A stretch of DNA of 64,000 nt from Kangiella sp. HD9-110m-PIT-SAG07 (lineage in GTDB: Bacteria > Pseudomonadota > Gammaproteobacteria > Enterobacterales > Kangiellaceae). Each line of letters starts with the position of its first letter. Within the stretch, counting starts at the first letter, position 1. Below, in pieces: positions 27,004 through 36,420 of this stretch. Location: contig QQTG01000021.1 in the NCBI GenBank assembly GCA_003370465.1, positions 62,001 through 126,000 of the forward strand, written 5' to 3'. The translations under genes were made by a program, and so were the position numbers. Below the pieces are notes generated by a model. It did not search any database. It saw nothing but the letters and a program-made list of their open reading frames with translations, and was not told the origin of the DNA.

Positions 27004-27594
27004 ATGTCTGAGGCTGATGTAGACTCAGAGTTAGTAAAGCGTGTCCAAAAGGGCGATAAAAAAGCTTTTGATATGTTGGTAACTAAGTACCAGCAGCGCA
27101 TTATGAATTTAATTTCACGATTTGTGCGTGACCAAGACGAGGTCATGGATATTTCACAAGAGGCGTTCATTAAAGCGTATCGTGCTTTACCTAACTTCCG
27201 TGGTGATAGTGCTTTTTACACTTGGCTTTATCGAATTGCGATAAACACTGCGAAAAACTTTTTAGTATCACAAGGTCGCCGTCCGCCGGGCAGTGACATT
27301 GACTCGTCTGATGCTGAACAATATGACGGTGGCGATGCGCTGCGGGATTCTGGAAGTCCTGAGCGTCTTATGTTTCGTGACGAAATTAAGACTTTGATTT
27401 TTAAAACTATCGATGAGTTGCCCGAAGATTTACGTACCGCCATCATGCTGCGTGAAATTGATGGTTTAAGTTATGAAGATATCGCGGAATCGATGGACTG
27501 TCCGGTGGGGACTGTTCGTTCGCGGATTTTCAGGGCGCGCGATGCGATTGATCAAAAGATTGCGCCTTTACTGGAGCAAGGGTGGCGTTCATAA
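27004..27594 (+). CDS. rpoE: RNA polymerase extracytoplasmic stress sigma factor RpoE
   Basis: The ECF sigma factor that directs the envelope-stress response. The 196 residues match E. coli RpoE. Region 2 is clear in QQRIMNLISRFVRDQDEVMD and AFIKAYRALPNFRGDSAFYT, and region 4 in ELPEDLRTAIMLREIDGL followed by GTVRSRIFRARDAI. It is followed by rseA after a 247-base gap and then rseC and a DegP-like protease. Control by anti-sigma RseA is expected. Confidence 0.96.
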   Translation: MSEADVDSELVKRVQKGDKKAFDMLVTKYQQRIMNLISRFVRDQDEVMDISQEAFIKAYRALPNFRGDSAFYTWLYRIAINTAKNFLVSQGRRPPGSDIDSSDAEQYDGGDALRDSGSPERLMFRDEIKTLIFKTIDELPEDLRTAIMLREIDGLSYEDIAESMDCPVGTVRSRIFRARDAIDQKIAPLLEQGWRS

Positions 27595-27658
27595 AATTAA
27601 GCTGCAGTGAGTAGTTGCTGAAAATAAACTGAATATACAAACTTTTTTACAAAAACTG

Positions 27659-27686
27659 TGAACTTTTTACAGTCAACCCAGTCAAT
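27659..27686 (+). promoter_or_regulatory. candidate sigma-E promoter between rpoE and rseA
   Basis: TGAACTT (27659-27665), 16 bases, TCAAT (27682-27686). It resembles a GAACTT-N16-TCAAA type sigma-E promoter and would allow rseA to be fed back independently of rpoE. Not tested. Confidence 0.4.
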
Positions 27687-27841
27687 TGGTATAAGTAGTT
27701 TAAAGCAAGTTTGTAGTGTTGGTATTTGTAAATTTGATAAATAGTTAATAATTCAATGGTTTGCGATGCTTTTATAAGCTTCATGAGTTGACCATAAAAC
27801 TCAGAAAGCTATGAAGCGAGATAATGTTAAAGGTAAAGGTA

Positions 27842-28498
27842 ATGAGTAATACAAAGCGTTTTGATAAAGAGATTTTATCTGCTTGGGTCGATGGTAAGGC
27901 TGATCTGCAAGATCAAGAGCCAAGCTTAGAGCAGGGCAGTGAATCTATGGCTGTATGGACTCGTTACCATATGATTGGCCAAGTTATGCGTGATGAAGCT
28001 CAACATATGGACTTGGATATTTCTGCAAGCGTGAGCAAGGCGATTGCTGAAGAAGACAGCCATGAAGCCAGTCAGAAAGCACCAAAAGATAACGTTATTC
28101 CTTTCCCTAATCGTGTATGGAAGCAAGCTGGTGGCTTTGCTATCGCTGCCTCTGTGGCGATTGTGGCATTATTCAATGTATCTAATACACAGCCGGGTAC
28201 TGTTAATAGCGCACAAACTAACTTCGCTGCTACTGCCGATTCAGCAGATACCACTAACGCTACCGTCGCTAGCACCAACTTGGCCAATACAGCAGTTGCT
28301 TCAACCGCTGATCGCCAAGAGTTACAAACTATGCACGATATGTTCCTTAAGCATGAAGCGTTAACGCGTAAAATTACAGGTGCGAGTGGTTTACCCACGG
28401 TGCGTGTAGTGAGTAATCAGAAAGTGATTCCTGTGCAAGTCCCGATGCGTGTGAAAGAAGATTCTGAGCAGTCAGCCAAAGAAGCTACTAAGCAATAA
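27842..28498 (+). CDS. rseA: sigma-E anti-sigma factor RseA
   Basis: A single-pass inner-membrane protein of 218 residues that holds RpoE until envelope stress triggers its proteolysis. The N-terminal cytoplasmic sigma-binding domain is visible as ILSAWVDGKAD and WTRYHMIGQVMRDEA; the membrane segment is GGFAIAASVAIVALF (about 95-112), followed by a T, A and S-rich periplasmic part. I chose the ATG at 27842, preceded by AAAGGT. Usually rseB follows; it is missing here. A strong hairpin terminator lies between this gene and rseC. Confidence 0.88.
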   Translation: MSNTKRFDKEILSAWVDGKADLQDQEPSLEQGSESMAVWTRYHMIGQVMRDEAQHMDLDISASVSKAIAEEDSHEASQKAPKDNVIPFPNRVWKQAGGFAIAASVAIVALFNVSNTQPGTVNSAQTNFAATADSADTTNATVASTNLANTAVASTADRQELQTMHDMFLKHEALTRKITGASGLPTVRVVSNQKVIPVQVPMRVKEDSEQSAKEATKQ

Positions 28499-28607
28499 TC
28501 TCCAAAGCAAATATCGCTGATAGTGAGGCTTGGCCTAGAGAGCAGAGACACCTTGTTAAGAGATGACATTCGTTAAAGTAGGTGTTTCAGAGTGATTAAG
28601 CTACAAT

Positions 28608-28634
28608 AAACCCATCGTTTGATGGGTTTTTTTA
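28608..28634 (+). terminator. rho-independent terminator between rseA and rseC
   Basis: AAACCCATC (28608-28616) pairs with GATGGGTTT (28621-28629) around GTTT, followed by T. It separates rseC from the rpoE-rseA unit or attenuates read-through. Confidence 0.85.
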
Positions 28635-28649
28635 TGGACGTTAATTATT

Positions 28650-29126
28650 ATGTTTACTGAGATTGGCCAGGTGGTTGCCGCTGAAGGAGATACGGTTTGG
28701 GTTCAGACCCAGTCCAAGACCAGGTGTTCCAGTTGTAAAGTCAGCTCAACCTGCGGCAGTGGAATTGTAAACAAAGCTTTTTCACATAAGGTGTTTGTCA
28801 CACCTTTAAAAAATACATTAAAGGCCCATATTAATGATGAGGTTGAAGTGGGTATTCCCGAAGATTTAGTGCTTAAGGCGTCTTTGGTGGTGTATTTGTT
28901 TCCGTTGCTTTGCCTTATTCTCGCACTAACCCTATCTTCCCTATTCCTACCCGACCTTACGGAACTGGGTTCTATTGCCAGTGCCGGTATAGGGCTATCG
29001 GTTGGCTTTTTAGGCGTTCGTTGGCTTGCCAGTCGTCAGTCCGCACAACAGCAGTTAGAGCCTGTTTTGTTGAAAATTGTAAAGAGACCGATTGAAGTGA
29101 CACAAATCGTAACATCTGCTGACTAG
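28650..29126 (+). CDS. rseC: RseC/MucC-type SoxR-reducing/sigma-E regulatory protein
   Basis: A 158-residue inner-membrane protein. The N-terminal cysteine cluster TRCSSCKVSSTCGSG, two hydrophobic segments (about 73-93 and 98-120) and the C-terminal KIVKRPIEV tail match RseC. The family is linked to sigma-E control and to the reduction of SoxR through the Rnf/Rsx system. It is followed after 111 bases by the mucD-like gene, the gap containing the best sigma-E promoter candidate of the window. Confidence 0.9.
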   Translation: MFTEIGQVVAAEGDTVWVQTQSKTRCSSCKVSSTCGSGIVNKAFSHKVFVTPLKNTLKAHINDEVEVGIPEDLVLKASLVVYLFPLLCLILALTLSSLFLPDLTELGSIASAGIGLSVGFLGVRWLASRQSAQQQLEPVLLKIVKRPIEVTQIVTSAD

Positions 29127-29143
29127 ATGTTGTCGAACCTGTG

Positions 29144-29171
29144 GGAACCAGTGGTGCAATTCAGGCTCTAA
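29144..29171 (+). promoter_or_regulatory. candidate sigma-E promoter upstream of the DegP-like protease gene
   Basis: GGAACCA (29144-29150), 16 bases, TCTAA (29167-29171). Spacing and both boxes fit the RpoE consensus GGAAC-N-TCTRA. degP is a classic sigma-E target in E. coli. The start codon is 67 bases downstream. Confidence 0.6.
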
Positions 29172-29237
29172 TAATGACCAATAATCAAAGAGTTATTTTT
29201 TGATAACAGTTAAAACAAAGTTGCGGAGAAGGCAAAA

Positions 29238-30530
29238 ATGTTGAAGCGTTTATTATCTATAACTGTAGTTGCGTGGTTGGTGGTTGTATCCGGACACGCT
29301 CAAGCAGAATCCTTTCCAGATTTCACAAAGTTGGTGGATAAAGTTCAACCAAGTGTGGTTAGTGTGAAAGTAGAGGTCAAGCGTTGGGGGCGGGTTGTGG
29401 GCCGTGGTGGCGGTTCTGGTTTCGTCGTCGATGACAGTGGTTATATTTTGACTAATCATCACGTTATTGATGGAGCCGAGACACCTGTTGTTAAACTCTA
29501 TAACGGCCGTGAATTTGATGCCAAAGTGGTGGGAAGCGATGCCAACACTGATGTGGCATTATTAAAAATTGATGCGGGTGACCAGGAGCTTGAAGCGCTG
29601 AAACTTGGCACCACGAAAAAATTAAAAGTTGGGCAGTGGGTGTTAGCGTTTGGTGCGCCATTTAACCTTGAGCACACCGTTACGGCAGGAATTGTCAGCG
29701 CCAAGGGGCGCGGCGAAGTTGGCTCGCAGTATGTTCCTTTTATTCAAACAGATGTCGCGATTAATCGCGGTAACTCTGGTGGTCCATTGATTAATTTAGA
29801 TGGTGAAGTGGTAGGGATTAACTCTATGATATTCAATCCGATGATCAGTAGCGGTCTATCGTTCTCTATCCCTATCGATCTTGCTGACAATGTACGTCAG
29901 CAGCTTTTAAAGGACGGCAAAGTCAATCGGGGCTTCTTAGGTGTGTCCTTTGGGCCAATTGATCAGGATAAGGCGGATGCGTTTGGTTTAACTGATGTTG
30001 GAGGCGCATTGGTCACTCGTGTTCTTCCAGATATGGCTGCTGACAAAGCTGGAATTAAAGTTGGAGACGTCGTGATTGAGGTGGATGGCAAGCCAGTCCG
30101 TAAGTCGCAAGATTTGCCTTTCTATATTGGTCAAATGCCAGCGGGAGAAGAGGTTGATTTGACTATCGTTCGCAATGGCGACGAAGAAACTATCGAGGTC
30201 ACCTTGAGTGATGCGAATGGGCAGTTTGCAGTAAGCTCAGATACTGGTAAACAAGAACTGGGTATTGCCGTTACAGCATTAACACCGGATCTCAAAGAAG
30301 CGACAGGCATCGAAAAAGGCGTGATCATTCGTGACGTTGAGCGTGAAAGCCCTGCAGCTCGAGCAGGCTTACGTCAGGGCGATATTGTTCAGAAACTTCA
30401 CCGTACGGTTATCGGCAGCCCAGAAGACTTCCAAAAAGCAATTTCATCGTTGCCGGATAAGGGTAAGGTCGCTGTCTTAATCGTCCGCCAAGGTGTTGGA
30501 AGCGATTTCCTAGTGATAGAACTCGAATAA
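29238..30530 (+). CDS. mucD: periplasmic Do-type serine endoprotease, MucD/DegP-like
   Basis: A 430-residue HtrA-family protease that degrades misfolded envelope proteins. A signal peptide ends at about residue 23 (SGHAQA). The catalytic triad is visible: His75 in LTNHHVIDGA, Asp105 in NTDVALLKI and Ser180 in INRGNSGGPLIN. Two PDZ domains follow (about 240-330 and 340-425), with GFLGVSFG and ELGIAVTAL at their starts. Shorter than DegP, it lacks the long LA loop, like MucD and DegQ. Place in the rpoE locus next to lepA favours MucD. Confidence 0.92.
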   Translation: MLKRLLSITVVAWLVVVSGHAQAESFPDFTKLVDKVQPSVVSVKVEVKRWGRVVGRGGGSGFVVDDSGYILTNHHVIDGAETPVVKLYNGREFDAKVVGSDANTDVALLKIDAGDQELEALKLGTTKKLKVGQWVLAFGAPFNLEHTVTAGIVSAKGRGEVGSQYVPFIQTDVAINRGNSGGPLINLDGEVVGINSMIFNPMISSGLSFSIPIDLADNVRQQLLKDGKVNRGFLGVSFGPIDQDKADAFGLTDVGGALVTRVLPDMAADKAGIKVGDVVIEVDGKPVRKSQDLPFYIGQMPAGEEVDLTIVRNGDEETIEVTLSDANGQFAVSSDTGKQELGIAVTALTPDLKEATGIEKGVIIRDVERESPAARAGLRQGDIVQKLHRTVIGSPEDFQKAISSLPDKGKVAVLIVRQGVGSDFLVIELE

Positions 30531-30540
30531 CCCGTGCTAT

Positions 30541-30578
30541 AAGGCCAGCTGAGGACTAACTTAGCTGGCCTTTTTCAT
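30541..30578 (+). terminator. rho-independent terminator after mucD
   Basis: AAGGCCAGCT (30541-30550) pairs with AGCTGGCCTT (30563-30572), followed by T. Confidence 0.87.
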
Positions 30579-30744
30579 GGATTTAGCTAAAATAGGCCGC
30601 TTACTTATAAACTATTTTCTAAACAGTCACTTACCAATTAACTCTTAATCGTGTTTTTAAAGAATAAACAATAATAAAGTCTTTATAATCAAAAGGTTAG
30701 GCTGTTGGGTGTAAAAAAGACTAGAAGGTTTCAGCGGAACATAT

Positions 30745-32550
30745 ATGGCATACACCGACTATATTCGTAACTTTTCCATCATTGCTCATATCGATCACGG
30801 TAAATCAACGTTATCAGATCGTCTCATTCAGCAGTGTGGAGGCCTAACTGAGCGTGAAATGGCAGAACAGGTTCTGGATTCTATGGATCTTGAGCGTGAG
30901 CGCGGCATTACCATTAAAGCTCAGAGTGTGACGCTGAATTATGAAGCAAAAGATGGACATACTTATCAGCTGAACTTTATTGACACCCCCGGACACGTGG
31001 ATTTCTCTTATGAGGTATCTCGTTCATTGGCAGCGTGCGAAGGTGCTTTGCTGGTGGTGGATGCGGCGCAGGGCGTCGAAGCACAAACTTTGGCCAACTG
31101 CTATACGGCGATTGAGCAAGACTTGGAAGTTGTTCCAGTGCTGAACAAAATTGATTTGCCGGCTGCCGATCCTTTACGTGTGATTCAAGAAATTGAAGAC
31201 ATCGTTGGCATCGAAGCGATGGAAGCGGTGCAGTGTAGTGCTAAAACCGGCGTTGGTGTTGAGGAGCTGTTGGAAGCGATTGTAAGAGATATTCCGGCGG
31301 CATCGGGCGATCCAGATGCTCCATTACAAGCGTTGATTGTAGATTCATGGTTTGATAATTATTTAGGCGTTGTGTCGCTGGTTCGTGTTAAGCAAGGCAC
31401 CATCAAGAAAGGCGATAAAATGCAAATCATGTCGACCGGTAAGTCGCATGTGGTTGACCATGTCGGTATTTTTACGCCAAAACGCCACGACACTGATATT
31501 TTAAGAGCTGGTGAAGTAGGCTTTGTCATTGCAGGCATTAAAGACATTCAAGGCGCGCCAGTCGGTGACACTATCACTCTAGCTAAAGCGGAAGCTGAAG
31601 TGCCATTACCTGGTTTTAAGAAGGTCACGCCGCAGGTTTATGCGGGGCTATTCCCGGTCAGTTCAGACGACTATGAGTCGTTCCGAGATGCCTTAGCGAA
31701 GCTTAGTCTGAATGATGCATCATTATTTTTCGAGCCTGAAAACTCGACTGCTTTAGGTTTCGGCTTCCGTTGTGGCTTCCTCGGAATGCTACACATGGAA
31801 ATCATTCAGGAGCGCTTAGAGCGAGAATATAACCTTGACCTGATCACAACTGCGCCAACCGTAATTTATGAGGTTTTAAATACCGATGACGAAGTGGTAT
31901 ATGTTGATAACCCTTCAAAATTACCTCCGTTATCGAACATTGCCGAGATCCGTGAGCCTATTTGTGAAGCTAATATTTTAGTACCGCAAGAGCATCTTGG
32001 TGCGGTAATGACCTTGTGTGTCGAGAAACGGGGCGTTCAAACCAAAATGCAATATGCGGGCAATCAGGTTGCTCTAACCTATGAAATGCCGATGAACGAG
32101 GTGGTGTTGGATTTCTTCGATCGACTTAAATCGGTTAGCCGTGGTTATGCCTCCTTGGATTACAACTTCAAGCGCTACCAACAGGATGAGTTGGTTCGTT
32201 TAGATATCCTGATCAATGGTGATCGAGTAGATGCATTGGCTCTGATTGTGCATAAAGATCAGGCTCAATTCCGTGGACGTGAGCTGGTCGAAGCGATGAA
32301 GGAAATTATCCCACGTCAGATGTTTGAGGTCGCGATTCAGGCAGCGATTGGCAACCATGTTATTGCACGGGCAACTGTTAAAGCATTACGCAAAAATGTA
32401 TTAGCCAAATGTTACGGTGGTGACGTTTCGCGTAAGCGTAAATTATTAGAAAAGCAAAAGGCCGGTAAGAAACGAATGAAGCAAGTGGGTAAAGTTGAAA
32501 TTCCACAAGAAGCGTTCCTTGCTGTTCTTAATGTTGGTAAGGAAAAATAA
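30745..32550 (+). CDS. lepA: elongation factor 4 (back-translocating GTPase)
   Basis: A ribosome-bound GTPase of 601 residues with EF-G-like domains. G1 is [10 protein letters not shown]2 RGITIKAQ, G3 DTPGHVDF and G4 NKIDLPAA. The C-terminal domain unique to LepA ends with the basic [19 protein letters not shown] region. Its stop codon overlaps the lepB ATG by one base (TAATG), so translation is probably coupled. It heads the lepA-lepB-DUF4845-rnc-era-recO cluster. Confidence 0.97.
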   Translation: MAYTDYIRNFSIIAHIDHGKSTLSDRLIQQCGGLTEREMAEQVLDSMDLERERGITIKAQSVTLNYEAKDGHTYQLNFIDTPGHVDFSYEVSRSLAACEGALLVVDAAQGVEAQTLANCYTAIEQDLEVVPVLNKIDLPAADPLRVIQEIEDIVGIEAMEAVQCSAKTGVGVEELLEAIVRDIPAASGDPDAPLQALIVDSWFDNYLGVVSLVRVKQGTIKKGDKMQIMSTGKSHVVDHVGIFTPKRHDTDILRAGEVGFVIAGIKDIQGAPVGDTITLAKAEAEVPLPGFKKVTPQVYAGLFPVSSDDYESFRDALAKLSLNDASLFFEPENSTALGFGFRCGFLGMLHMEIIQERLEREYNLDLITTAPTVIYEVLNTDDEVVYVDNPSKLPPLSNIAEIREPICEANILVPQEHLGAVMTLCVEKRGVQTKMQYAGNQVALTYEMPMNEVVLDFFDRLKSVSRGYASLDYNFKRYQQDELVRLDILINGDRVDALALIVHKDQAQFRGRELVEAMKEIIPRQMFEVAIQAAIGNHVIARATVKALRKNVLAKCYGGDVSRKRKLLEKQKAGKKRMKQVGKVEIPQEAFLAVLNVGKEK

Positions 32551-33452
32551 TGCCAAGTATTTATTTCGATTTTGGTTTTTATCTGTTGGTCGCAGCCCTC
32601 ATCACAGGTGCGGTGACTTTGCTAGATAAGTTTTTGTGGCAAAAAAAGCGGGTCGAATCTGGGACTGTTGAATACGATGAAAAGGGCAAAGAAAAATACC
32701 CTGCGTTAATTGATATTTGCCGTTCTTTTTTCCCTATTATTGCTTTGGTATTGGTACTGCGTTCATTCCTATTCGAGCCCTACAGAATTCCATCAGGCAG
32801 CATGAATCCAGGTCTTTATGATGGCGACTTTATCCTAGTGAATAAGTTTGCCTATGGCGTTCGTTTACCAGCGCTTAACACTAAGTTAATTGATGTTAGC
32901 GAACCTCAGCGTGGTGATGTGATCGTATTTCATCCACCACATGAGCCTCAACAGGCTTACATTAAACGTTTAATAGGTGTACCCGGCGATCGTATCGAGT
33001 GGGATCGCGGTACTATTACTATTGTTCCCCAGTGTACTGAAAATTCAAATGTCAGTGCTCAAGGTTGTGATCCGATTACTATTCAACCTGAATTTGTCTC
33101 TGATAAAGTAGAAGAGTTAGTGCCTCAAGGCGAGTATTTTGATACTTACAAAGAAACCATTAACGATAAAACCCATGATTTAGTCTATTTAAGTAATGGC
33201 GTCAGCAATGGCAGAGTAAGAAGCCTTGACGACCGTTGGACTGAGGTTGTTCCTGAGGGCAAGTACTTTGCGATGGGCGACAATCGTGATGGTAGTCAGG
33301 ATTCGCGTGCGTGGGGCTTTGTGCACGAAGAGGGGATAATTGGTAAAGCAGCTTACAAGTGGCTTTTTGTAACTTTTACTGACGAACCAGTTTTATTTGG
33401 CAAACATCTACCAAAAGGTATATCCTTTAGTAGAGCTGGAGCTATAAACTAG
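32550..33452 (+). CDS. lepB: signal peptidase I
   Basis: An inner-membrane serine/lysine protease of 300 residues that removes signal peptides of exported proteins. There are two N-terminal membrane segments (about 8-28 and 60-77). The catalytic serine is Ser84 in IPSGSMNPGLYDGD and the lysine is Lys139 in AYIKRLIGVPGD. The MGDNRDGSQDSR box at the C-terminal side is intact. The cluster context with lepA and rnc is the common one. Confidence 0.97.
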   Translation: MPSIYFDFGFYLLVAALITGAVTLLDKFLWQKKRVESGTVEYDEKGKEKYPALIDICRSFFPIIALVLVLRSFLFEPYRIPSGSMNPGLYDGDFILVNKFAYGVRLPALNTKLIDVSEPQRGDVIVFHPPHEPQQAYIKRLIGVPGDRIEWDRGTITIVPQCTENSNVSAQGCDPITIQPEFVSDKVEELVPQGEYFDTYKETINDKTHDLVYLSNGVSNGRVRSLDDRWTEVVPEGKYFAMGDNRDGSQDSRAWGFVHEEGIIGKAAYKWLFVTFTDEPVLFGKHLPKGISFSRAGAIN

Positions 33453-33504
33453 TTCCTAACTACTTGAAAAAAAGTAAGTTTTACTGTTGAGGAGAGTGGG
33501 GAAA

Positions 33505-33900
33505 ATGTTCGGTCGACAACAAGCAAAAAATAAGATCATGAATAAACAATATCAAGGTGGTATGACTGCCGCAGGCTGGTTGATTATCATGGCTATTGTT
33601 CTATTTTTCATGTACTTAGCGATAAAGCTCCTTCCAGCCTACATGGAATACTTTAGTATTAAGAGTTCTCTAGTGTCTGTTGCCGAGGAATCTAGCTCTT
33701 CCTCAAGCAAATCAGATATTCAGCGTCTTATTTCTGGTCGTTTTAGTGTGAATAACATTGATATCATTAAAGTTGATGACGTCGAAATAAAAGACATCAC
33801 TGGCGGAAAAGCCTTGTATATCGAGTACGATAATAAAATTTCACTATTTGGTAATGTTAGCGCTCTGGTTGAGTTCAAACATGAAGAACCTCTAAATTAA
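33505..33900 (+). CDS. DUF4845 small membrane protein
   Basis: A 131-residue protein with one N-terminal membrane segment (GWLIIMAIVLFFMYLAIKLL) after the conserved QYQGGMTAAGW stretch, followed by a soluble domain. This fits the DUF4845 family, habitually found between lepB and rnc in gammaproteobacteria. The function is unknown. I chose the ATG at 33505, which lies just after GGAGAGTGGGGA; a TTG at 33487 in the same frame overlaps that site. Confidence 0.83.
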   Translation: MFGRQQAKNKIMNKQYQGGMTAAGWLIIMAIVLFFMYLAIKLLPAYMEYFSIKSSLVSVAEESSSSSSKSDIQRLISGRFSVNNIDIIKVDDVEIKDITGGKALYIEYDNKISLFGNVSALVEFKHEEPLN

Positions 33901-33921
33901 CGTGAGCTTACTACAGTCAAG

Positions 33922-34617
33922 ATGAGTCAACGTCAGTTACAAATAGATCGGTTTTGCAGTCATCTTGACTACCAGTTTTCCAACCGAGAACTTATCAAAA
34001 AGGCACTGACGCACCGTAGTGCCTCGAATCACCATAATGAACGTCTAGAGTTTTTAGGAGATGCTGTACTGGGTATGGTAATCGCCAAGGCTCTTTTTGC
34101 TCAATTCCCCAATGTTGATGAAGGTCAATTGAGCCGTATGCGCTCCAGCTTAGTTAAAGGCAAAACACTCGCAGTGATCGCTAAAGAAATAGATTTGGGC
34201 GATTATATTGAGCTGGGTGAAGGCGAGCTAAAGAGCGGAGGCTTTCGCCGGACATCCATTCTAGCCGATGCCTTTGAAGCGGTTATTGGCGCGGTGTATT
34301 TAGATTCTGGCTTTGAGCAGGCCAATAGCTTAATTCTGAAACTTTACGGTCAACGCTTAACTGAGCTTGATCCGGCAGAAGTAAAGAAAGATCCTAAAAC
34401 TCGTCTTCAAGAATTATTGCAATCGAGACAGTTTTCACTTCCCGATTATGAATTACTGAGTGTGAGCGGTGAAGCGCATCAACAAACCTTCGAAGTGGTT
34501 TGTAAGATTCCTGAAAAATCCATTAAAACTTTCGGTACTGGTAGCAGTCGTCGTACTGCCGAACAGCTAGCTGCCGAAAAAGCATTCTCTGAATTACAAA
34601 AGGCCTTAGCGTCTTAA
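33922..34617 (+). CDS. rnc: ribonuclease III
   Basis: A double-strand RNA endonuclease of 231 residues that processes rRNA and mRNA. The signature [16 protein letters not shown] with the metal-binding acidic residues is at about 40-55, with a second acidic patch at [17 protein letters not shown]-terminal dsRNA-binding domain covers about 155-225 ([13 protein letters not shown] to [12 protein letters not shown]). It precedes era, as usual. Confidence 0.97.
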   Translation: MSQRQLQIDRFCSHLDYQFSNRELIKKALTHRSASNHHNERLEFLGDAVLGMVIAKALFAQFPNVDEGQLSRMRSSLVKGKTLAVIAKEIDLGDYIELGEGELKSGGFRRTSILADAFEAVIGAVYLDSGFEQANSLILKLYGQRLTELDPAEVKKDPKTRLQELLQSRQFSLPDYELLSVSGEAHQQTFEVVCKIPEKSIKTFGTGSSRRTAEQLAAEKAFSELQKALAS

Positions 34618-34627
34618 GTTGACAAGC

Positions 34628-35548
34628 ATGACAGACAAACCTGAACAGCAAGCTCCTTTCCGTTGTGGATATGTTGCGGTATTAGGCCGGCCAAATGTCG
34701 GTAAATCAACCTTAATGAATCACATCCTTGGGCAAAAAGTTAGCATCACATCTCGTAAACCCCAAACCACAAGACACCGTGTTCTGGGTATTTATACGGA
34801 TGATGAGGCACAGATTCTCTTCGTAGACACGCCAGGGATACATCGTAAAGAAGCGCGAAGCATTAACCGGTATATGAATCGAGCTGCATCCAGCTCTATG
34901 GTTGATGTTGATGTCTTGGTTTTTGTGGTGGATGGCACACAATGGACGGATGATGACGAGTTTGTCTTGGAGAAGTTAAAACAAGCTAGAGGCAAGAAGA
35001 TCTTATTTGTGAATAAGGTTGATAAGATTGAAGACAAAGAAGCGTTATTGCCGCATATTACTAAAATCACTGACCAGTGTGATTTTGATGCAGTGTTCCC
35101 GGGATCAGCCCTACGAGGCCAAAACCTTGAACAGTTGACAAAAACACTGAAGCAGTGGCTCCCAGAAGGCGACCTGTTTTATCCAGAAGATTATATTACT
35201 GACCGCAGCGAACGTTTTATGGCCGCGGAACTTATTCGCGAAAAATTAATGCGTACGCTTGGTGATGAGATCCCTTATTCTTCAACTGTTGAAATTGAGC
35301 AATTTAAATTCAAAGACAACGGTGTTTTGCATATTAATGGCTTAATTCTCGTCGAGCGCCCAGGCCAAAAGGCTATTATTATTGGTAAGGGTGGTCAACG
35401 GCTGAAGCAGATCGGTCGCGACTCTCGGATTGAGATGGAAGAACTGTTTGATAGTAAGGTCTTTTTAGAGCTGTGGGTTAAGGTTAAAGATGGTTGGGCC
35501 GATGATGAACGTGCCCTAAAGTCTTTGGGCTATGACGATCATCGATGA
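34628..35548 (+). CDS. era: GTPase Era
   Basis: Assembly factor for the 30S subunit that binds 16S rRNA. GTPase motifs are GRPNVGKST (G1), DTPGIH (G3) and NKVDK (G4); the KH domain follows with [14 protein letters not shown]. The ATG at 34628 gives 306 residues, close to E. coli (301). A TTG at 34619 in the same frame, one base after the rnc stop, is an alternative. The stop region overlaps recO by 4 bases (ATGA). Confidence 0.96.
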   Translation: MTDKPEQQAPFRCGYVAVLGRPNVGKSTLMNHILGQKVSITSRKPQTTRHRVLGIYTDDEAQILFVDTPGIHRKEARSINRYMNRAASSSMVDVDVLVFVVDGTQWTDDDEFVLEKLKQARGKKILFVNKVDKIEDKEALLPHITKITDQCDFDAVFPGSALRGQNLEQLTKTLKQWLPEGDLFYPEDYITDRSERFMAAELIREKLMRTLGDEIPYSSTVEIEQFKFKDNGVLHINGLILVERPGQKAIIIGKGGQRLKQIGRDSRIEMEELFDSKVFLELWVKVKDGWADDERALKSLGYDDHR

Positions 35549-36261
35549 ATAACGTTGAGTTGGCTCAGTCATTTGTATTGCACTCGCGTCCCTTCAAAGA
35601 ATCCAGTCTTATCCTTGAGTTATTCACTTTAGATCATGGACGCTGTAACGTCTTAGCACGTGGGGTAAGAGGCAGCAAAAATAGTCATAAAAGAGCTCTA
35701 TTACAACCCTTTCAACCTTTGGCTATCAGTTGGGTCGGGCGAAGCGAACTAAAAACATTAAAGGGGTTCGAAGCTACCGAGCGAAGCTATTCGTTAGTAG
35801 GAGTGCCAAGTCTTTCTGGACTCTATATGAATGAGTTGATGTTGAAGTTGCTTATTCAGTGGGATCCACACCCCGATATTTTTCAGTGTTACCAAAGTGC
35901 GTTATTTCGCTTAAGCGGCAATGAAAATCCTTCGGTAGTTCTTCGAGAATTTGAGCTACAGCTCATTGATGAACTCGGCTATGGCATTGACTGGTTGCAT
36001 GATATCCATGGTGATACCATCGACTCTGAGCTCGACTATGGATTTTTGCCAGAGCAAGGTTTTGTGATACTGCCACAGGCTCCAAAAAATGCTTTAAAAG
36101 CTCAAGGTAAACATATTGAAGCCATCGCTAATCATGACTGGGAGCAGTCGGGCAGTTTGGCGCTGGCGAGAAAGATTGGACGTACTATTATAGATCCTTT
36201 AGTTGGATATAAAGAACTAAACAGTCGCAAGCTTTTACAACAAACGCTTGCTATTCGATAG
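35545..36261 (+). CDS. recO: DNA repair protein RecO
   Basis: A recombination mediator that helps load RecA on SSB-coated DNA with RecR. The 238 residues match the family. An OB-fold N-terminal domain has [19 protein letters not shown] and ARGVRGSKN, followed by the helical domain with [13 protein letters not shown]. The zinc-binding cysteines of the long type are not present, as in gammaproteobacteria. Overlap of 4 bases with era indicates coupling. Confidence 0.93.
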   Translation: MNNVELAQSFVLHSRPFKESSLILELFTLDHGRCNVLARGVRGSKNSHKRALLQPFQPLAISWVGRSELKTLKGFEATERSYSLVGVPSLSGLYMNELMLKLLIQWDPHPDIFQCYQSALFRLSGNENPSVVLREFELQLIDELGYGIDWLHDIHGDTIDSELDYGFLPEQGFVILPQAPKNALKAQGKHIEAIANHDWEQSGSLALARKIGRTIIDPLVGYKELNSRKLLQQTLAIR

Positions 36262-36264
36262 GCC

Positions 36265-36372
36265 TTAGGGTGCTTTTGTTTGTCGCCTCTGTTGCTGTTA
36301 AAATAAAAGTAATCGCGGCGCAAGGAGCGATATTTGGTGGTCCTAAATCAGCGACAAACAAAACTCCCCAAG
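36265..36372. repeat. long-range inverted repeat between recO and pdxJ
   Basis: TTTTGTTTGTCGC (36274-36286) and GCGACAAACAAAA (36351-36363) are perfect 13-bp inverted arms, 64 bases apart. The stem extends outward to CTTAGGG (36265-36271) and CCCCAAG (36366-36372) with one mismatch. A smaller hairpin, ATCGC with GCGAT, lies between the arms. It is not followed by a T-run. A folded RNA processing site, attenuator or small non-autonomous repeat are all possible. Confidence 0.6.
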
Positions 36373-36420
36373 CCCAAGGTTACATAACCTTTCATTTATA
36401 GCTTTTGTACGGATAACAGC

